This document shows positions 59,589-64,000 of a stretch of DNA of 64,000 bases, piece by piece (the stretch's first letter is position 1; every line of letters starts with the position of its first letter). This DNA is from DATLLN01 sp963720885. Lineage in GTDB: Bacteria; Actinomycetota; Thermoleophilia; Gaiellales; JAICJC01. Location of the stretch: assembly GCA_963720885.1 (NCBI GenBank), contig CAVRGW010000006.1, forward strand, positions 496,001 to 560,000, written 5' to 3'. The position numbers and the translations under genes were made by a program. Under the pieces are notes generated by a model that worked only from the letters and a program-made list of their open reading frames with translations, did not search any database and was not told the origin of the DNA.

Positions 59589-60928
59589 CCGGCTCGGACG
59601 TCGGGCTGGGCTCAGCGCTCCTCCGCGACCTGTACGGCACGCCGGAGGTGCGGGCGGCGCTCGACTCACGAGCGCTGATCCAGGGCTGGCTCGACGCCGA
59701 GGTCGCCCTCGCCCGGGCGGAGGCGGACGTCGGCGTGATCCCGGCGGAGGCGGCTGAGCGGATCGCCGCCGAGGCGATCGCCGCGCGGTTCGACGTCGAC
59801 GCCCTGCGGCAGGGCATCGCCGATTCGCAGCACCCGCTGGTGCCGCTGATCCGCGAGCTGTCCGAACGGTGCGAGGCTCACGGCGCGTACGTCCACTGGG
59901 GCGCGACGACGCAGGACATCATCGACACCGGCGCGATGCTCCAGGCGCGGTCGGCGATCGCGCTGATCCGCGCGGACGTCAACGGTGCCGCGGTCGCCGC
60001 CGCGCAGCTGGCGCAGCGCCATGCCGCCGACCCGATGCCGGGGCGCACACACGGGCAGCACGCCGTTCCCATCGCCTTCGGGCAGAAGGCCGCGTCGTGG
60101 GCCGACGAGCTGGGGCGCTGCGGCGCGCGGCTCGACCGGCTGGGCGCCGAGGTGGTGTGCGGACAGCTGGGCGGCGCAGCCGGCAGCCTCGCTGCCCTGG
60201 GCGACCGGGCCGACGCGGTGCGCACCCGGTATGCGGACCACCTGGGCATGCCGGTTCCCGGCGTCGCCTGGCACGCCGCACGCGACCGCGTGCGGGATGT
60301 CGGCCACGCGCTCGCCCAGGTCGCCGCCGCGGGCGAGCGGATCGCCGCCGAGATCGTGCGCCTGCAGGCCACCGAGGTCGCCGAGCTGCGCGAGCCCGCG
60401 GCGCCCGGCCACGTCGGCTCGTCGACGATGCCCCAGAAGCGGAACCCGATGACCAGCGAATACCTGATCGCGTCGGCGCGCCTGGCGTACGCCGCGGCGG
60501 GAGCGCTCCAGCTCTCGCCGGCCCACGCCGGCGAGCGGGACATGGGGCTGTGGGCGGTCGAGTGGGTCGCCCTGCCGGAGGCGCTGGTCCTGACCTCCAG
60601 CGTGGCGGCGAAGCTGCGCTGGATCCTGGACGGGCTGGAGGTGGACACGGCCCGGATGCGCAGCAACGTCGACCTGACGCGGGGCGCGATCATGGCCGAG
60701 GCGGTGATGATGGACATGGCCCGCCACTGGGGACACGAGGGAGCGCATCAGATCGTCGCCCGGGCGAGCGAGCGCGCCTCGGCCGAGGGACTGGCGCTGG
60801 ACGCGGCGCTCGCGCTGGATCCCGAGGTGACCGCGGTCTATGCAGCCGACCAGCTGGCACGGCTCGTGGCCGATCCCGGGTCGTACCTGGGGACGCCCGA
60901 CGGGCTTGCGCGCGCGGGCCATCCGTGA
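59585..60928 (+). CDS. Fumarase/aspartase superfamily lyase (PcaB/adenylosuccinate-lyase like)
   Basis: The 447-residue lyase has GATTQDIIDTGAMLQ, GRTHGQHAVPIAFG and WHAARDRVRDVGHALAQ. The signature GHVGSSTMPQKRNPM holds the catalytic-serine loop. The WHAARDR motif and signature fit 3-carboxy-cis,cis-muconate cycloisomerase-like members better than purB itself. The family performs anti-elimination or cycloisomerisation of dicarboxylates. Within the LacI operon it may act on a sugar-derived acid. The GTG start overlaps the previous TGA. Confidence 0.85.
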   Translation: MTGSDVGLGSALLRDLYGTPEVRAALDSRALIQGWLDAEVALARAEADVGVIPAEAAERIAAEAIAARFDVDALRQGIADSQHPLVPLIRELSERCEAHGAYVHWGATTQDIIDTGAMLQARSAIALIRADVNGAAVAAAQLAQRHAADPMPGRTHGQHAVPIAFGQKAASWADELGRCGARLDRLGAEVVCGQLGGAAGSLAALGDRADAVRTRYADHLGMPVPGVAWHAARDRVRDVGHALAQVAAAGERIAAEIVRLQATEVAELREPAAPGHVGSSTMPQKRNPMTSEYLIASARLAYAAAGALQLSPAHAGERDMGLWAVEWVALPEALVLTSSVAAKLRWILDGLEVDTARMRSNVDLTRGAIMAEAVMMDMARHWGHEGAHQIVARASERASAEGLALDAALALDPEVTAVYAADQLARLVADPGSYLGTPDGLARAGHP

Positions 60929-60937
60929 AACACTCGC

Positions 60938-60949
60938 TCAATCGTTTGA
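60938..60949 (+). promoter_or_regulatory. Second LacI-type operator
   Basis: TCAATCGTTTGA is a palindrome of TCAA/TTGA around a central CG, typical of LacI-family sites, located 22 nt upstream of the substrate-binding protein ATG. It differs by one base from the operator at 57884. Confidence 0.65.
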
Positions 60950-60970
60950 CCCCGGATCGGTAGGTGATCT

Positions 60971-62330
60971 ATGCGCAGTTCTTTGTTCACCGGGTGGCGG
61001 CGCCCCCTCGCGCTCGTTGCCGCAATGGTTGCCGTGGCCGCACTCGCGGGCTGCGGAGGCTCCAGCTCGAGCAGCGGCGACAGCAGCTCCGGCGGCGGCT
61101 CGGTGAACACCAAGCCTGCCTCCGGCACGATCGACGTCTGGCTGGCGGGCCTGTTCGCCACCGCGACGCCGGGCACGGCGTACCGCGACTGGATCGACGC
61201 CCAGGACAAGCGGTTCGAGGAGGCGTACCCCGGCTCGAAGGTCAACATCACCCTGCTGCCGGCGAACAACGACCAGTTCTCGGCCAAGCTGCAGGCGGCC
61301 TTCACCTCCGGGCAGGTGCCGGACGTGATGCTGATCTACTCGGGCGGCTACACGACTCCCTACATCCCCTCCCTGCTCGAGCTCAACAAGTACGTGGACG
61401 CGAACTCGGGGATGTACGACTCGATCTCGAACTGGGATCTGTCCTGTGCCGATCTCGACTGCCAGGACGGCAACGGGAAGATCTACGGCGTGCCGATCGA
61501 CTTCGGCTCCTACGGGCTCTTCTACAACAAGTCGATGCTGTCCCACGCCGGCGTCTCGGCGCCGCCGACGACGTTCGACGAGCTGCTCGCCGCGTGCGAC
61601 AAGCTGAAGGCGGACGGCGTCATCCCGATCGCCTACGGCGACCGTGACGGCTACTCGACGGACAACTGGGTGACGTGGGCGTACGCCTCGTACATGGACA
61701 CCGGCGACGTCGGGAAGGTCAACGACGGCAGCATCAAGTACACCGATCCCAAGCTCGTGCAGCCGCTGGAGCAGCTGACGGAGCTGAAGAAGCACGACTG
61801 CGTCAACTCCGACGCCAGCACCCGCGAGAACGCGAGTGCCAACAGCTACTTCACCTCCAAGAAGGCCGCGATGGTGCAGATGTACCCGTTCATCATCGCG
61901 GACTTCGAGAAGGCCCTCGGCAAGGACCTGGGCGTGACCCGGCTGCCGACGTTCAGCGACGGGCCGCTGGCCGACAAGGCCGCCGGCAACTCGTTCCACA
62001 ACTGGGTGATCCCGGCCAAGGCCAAGAACCCGGATCTCGCGTTCGCATACGTCAAGATCGCGAGCGACGCAGCAGGCGGGCGCCGACCTGGCCTCGATGG
62101 TGGGCTCGCCGCCGGCCAACAAGCAGGCGCTCGACGGGATCTCCGATCCCAACGTCAAGTTCTTCGCCGGGCTCGGTTCGGACGCGGGCATCCCGCTGCT
62201 CGACAGCGTGATCCCGGTCAACCTGGCGCTCTACTACTACAAGCAGTTGCAGGCCGCGTTCGCGGGCACCACGTCGCCCCAGGACGCCATGCAGAACGTT
62301 GACGACGAGCGTCAGCAGCTCAATCCCTGA
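60971..62330 (+). pseudogene. Carbohydrate ABC transporter substrate-binding lipoprotein, frameshifted
   Basis: The gene starts normally: lipoprotein signal (LALVAAMVAVAALAGCGGSS), then a family-1 binding domain (FYNKSMLSHAGVSAPPTTFDELL, NSFHNWVIPAKAKNPDLAFAYVKIASD). At about 62069 the reading frame shifts: the upstream frame continues into arginine-rich nonsense to 62302. The conserved ending (DLASMVGSPPANKQALDGISDPNVKF...YYYKQLQAAF) continues in the +1 frame to TGA at 62328-62330. One extra G or a two-base loss at 62069 explains it. It could be sequencing error or genuine inactivation. Confidence 0.8.
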
Positions 62331-63246
62331 CGGTGACACACCGGGCGCCGGGCTTCCCCGGCGCTCGGTGCTCCACCGGCTCGGTCGCACCGAGTGGTTG
62401 TGGGGCGTGATCTTTGCGCTCCCCGCCGTGGTGCTGATCGCGCTGTTCGTCGCCTACCCGGTGGGCACCGTCGTGTACTACGGGTTCACCCGGTGGAACG
62501 GGCTCAGCCCGGCCGAGTGGGTGGGCATCCACAACTACCGCGTTCTGCTGGACGACAAGGTCTTCCGCCAGGCGCTCAAGAACAACTTCCTGTTCGCGTT
62601 GTCGGTGCCGATCCAGATGACGCTGCCGCTGCTGCTGGCCTACCTGATCCACGTGCGGATCACCGGCTGGTCGTTCTTCCGGGCGACGTTCTTCATTCCG
62701 GCAACGATCGCCACGGTTGTCGTTGGCATCGTCGCCTACAGCACCTTCCAGGTGAGCGGCGCGCTCAACTCGCTGCTCGGCTCCGTCGGGCTCGATTCGC
62801 TGCAGCATGACTGGCTGTCCAGCTCGCACACGTCGATCCCGCTGATCCTGTTCGTCGTCGTCTGGGCGAACTTCGGCTACAACGTCCTGATCTATCTGGC
62901 CGGCATGTCGGCGCTCGACCCCGCGCTCGAGGAGGCGGCCAGGATGGACGGCGCGAACCCGTGGCGGATCCTGATCTCGGTCGTCGCGCCCAACCTGCGG
63001 CGGGTGATGGAGCTGGTGCTGGTCACCTCCACGGTGACCGCCTTCGCCTACATGTTCACGTACATCTACGTGATCACCAACGGCGGGCCCGGCTTCGACA
63101 CGAACGTCGCCGAGTTCCAGATCTACTACCAGTGGTTCACCAATGGCAATGCGGGATACGCGTGCGCCATGGCGACGCTGCTGCTGGCCATCACCACGCT
63201 GCTCGGGCTCGTCCAGATCCGCGTGCTGACCCGGAGGATGGGGTGA
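62299..63246 (+). CDS. Carbohydrate ABC transporter permease (MalF type)
   Basis: The 315-residue permease has six helices, EAA loop EEAARMDGANPWRILISVVAPNL and YVITNGGPGFDTNVAEFQIYYQWF. TTG 62299 overlaps the binding-protein end by 32 bp. It is intact although the upstream binding protein is frameshifted, which favours a recent mutation or error. The next permease overlaps by GTGA. Confidence 0.9.
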   Translation: MTTSVSSSIPDGDTPGAGLPRRSVLHRLGRTEWLWGVIFALPAVVLIALFVAYPVGTVVYYGFTRWNGLSPAEWVGIHNYRVLLDDKVFRQALKNNFLFALSVPIQMTLPLLLAYLIHVRITGWSFFRATFFIPATIATVVVGIVAYSTFQVSGALNSLLGSVGLDSLQHDWLSSSHTSIPLILFVVVWANFGYNVLIYLAGMSALDPALEEAARMDGANPWRILISVVAPNLRRVMELVLVTSTVTAFAYMFTYIYVITNGGPGFDTNVAEFQIYYQWFTNGNAGYACAMATLLLAITTLLGLVQIRVLTRRMG

Positions 63247-64000
63247 ACGAGCGGGGCACGACCGGCCGGCTGATGCGGCTGCCCGCGGCGCAGCGGTGGC
63301 CGCTGATCGTCGGCATGCTGCTGCTCAGCGCCTCGGCGTTCTTCCCGCTCTACGTGATGGCGTCGAACGCGTTCCGCACGAACCTCGACTGGGCGAACTC
63401 GCAGATCGGCCTGCCCACGACGGCCAGCCTGGATGCGTTCCGGCGGGCATGGGACGGCGCGAGCATCGGCTCGTCGTTCGTCAACTCGATCGAGATCTCG
63501 GTGGGCACCGTGGTGCTGTCGGTGGCGGTGGCGACGATGGCGGCGTACGCGTGCTCGAAGATCTCCTGGTGGCCGCGGCAGTTCATCTTCCTGTTCCTGC
63601 TGTTCTGGATCGTCGTGCCGCCGCTGGTGCTGCTGGTGCCCGTGTACATCGAGCTGGCCAGCCTGCCGCTGATCCACACGAACCTGCTCGACTCGAAGCT
63701 CGGCATCGTGCTCGTCTACACAGCGGTCAACCTGCCGTTCAACGTCTATCTGATGACTGCCTACTTCCGGTCGCTGCCCGATGAGCTGCTGGAGGCGGCG
63801 CGGATCGACGGCGCCTCCGTGCCACAGACGTTCGCGCTGGTGATGGTGCCGTTGGCGCGTCCGGCGCTGGCGACCCTCGCGATCTTCAACTTCCTCTGGG
63901 CGTGGAACGAGTTCATGTTCGCGCTGTTCATCCTCACATCGACAAGCACCAAGCCGCTGACCGTCGCCGTCCAGCAGCTGCAGGGCCGGTTCGACCAGGA
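63243..64000 (+). CDS. Carbohydrate ABC transporter permease (MalG type), truncated by window end
   Basis: Open from GTG 63243 to the window edge. It has a standard opening (WPLIVGMLLLSASAFFPLYVMASNAFR) and the EAA loop LEAARIDGASVPQTFALVMVPLARP. The tail visible (AVQQLQGRFDQ) is within the usual C-terminal region, so only about 20-30 residues should be missing. It is the last permease visible; an ATPase gene for this third importer may lie beyond the edge. Confidence 0.9.
   Translation, partial: MNERGTTGRLMRLPAAQRWPLIVGMLLLSASAFFPLYVMASNAFRTNLDWANSQIGLPTTASLDAFRRAWDGASIGSSFVNSIEISVGTVVLSVAVATMAAYACSKISWWPRQFIFLFLLFWIVVPPLVLLVPVYIELASLPLIHTNLLDSKLGIVLVYTAVNLPFNVYLMTAYFRSLPDELLEAARIDGASVPQTFALVMVPLARPALATLAIFNFLWAWNEFMFALFILTSTSTKPLTVAVQQLQGRFDQ

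Overview
This is a very GC-rich bacterial chromosome segment, best read as an actinobacterium of the Thermoleophilia type (Gaiellales/Solirubrobacterales-like). That placement is inferred from GC content, many GTG starts, DUF6328, a cyclase-AAA-TPR regulator, the tmk-holB-ricT order and a B12-dependent ribonucleotide reductase with NrdR. It was not tested phylogenetically. No insertion sequence, phage gene, CRISPR array or rRNA was seen.

Region 1 (1-23.5 kb) is mostly housekeeping. It holds two cyclase-domain proteins, a tRNA-Thr(CGT), a GST-like protein, a zinc metallopeptidase, an MFS exporter, an extended SDR and an ABC-2 export pair. These are followed by a translationally coupled tmk-holB-ricT-aldolase operon, a topoisomerase III-like enzyme with four C-terminal zinc-ribbon repeats, and an unusual class II aminoacyl-tRNA-synthetase-like protein. 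A sugar epimerase/polysaccharide deacetylase pair and nrdR-nrdJ, preceded by two NrdR-box-like palindromes, close the region. A gene-free stretch of about 480 bp with a large hairpin follows.

Region 2 (24-36 kb) has an IclR regulator and the first carbohydrate ABC importer (no ATPase). A miscellany follows: GyrI-like, SnoaL-like, TPR-LuxR, Vps62-like membrane protein, GFA protein, a GT-C-like membrane protein and a glycine-rich secreted protein. A 100-bp piece of the Vps62-like gene is duplicated 2.35 kb away.

Region 3 (36-64 kb) is a large carbohydrate or sugar-acid catabolic island. It contains two more ABC importers, one MsmK/UgpC-type ATPase, seven intact classical SDRs plus one SDR relic, and three mutarotase-like (DUF4432-like) proteins, each adjacent to an SDR. 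Other enzymes are an acetoacetate-decarboxylase-like protein, a 2-hydroxyacid dehydrogenase, a muconolactone-isomerase-like protein, an M24 metallopeptidase-fold protein, a VOC protein, an E1 alpha/beta pair without E2 or E3, an enolase-superfamily dehydratase/racemase and a fumarase/PcaB-superfamily lyase. Two paralogous GntR/FCD regulators, a second IclR and a LacI protein control it. Three promoters share the module TTGACN-N17-TTTACT with an embedded GCTATAGC palindrome, and a degenerate version sits between a divergent SDR pair. Two LacI-type palindromes mark a separate LacI regulon. The substrate cannot be named from sequence alone.

Three structural habits recur. Many start codons lie 6 nt after a -10-like hexamer and have no Shine-Dalgarno sequence, which suggests leaderless mRNAs. 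Genes within operons overlap by ATGA, GTGA, TGATG and apparently CTGA. Four of nine convergent pairs end in a shared CTAG that supplies a TAG stop to both strands.
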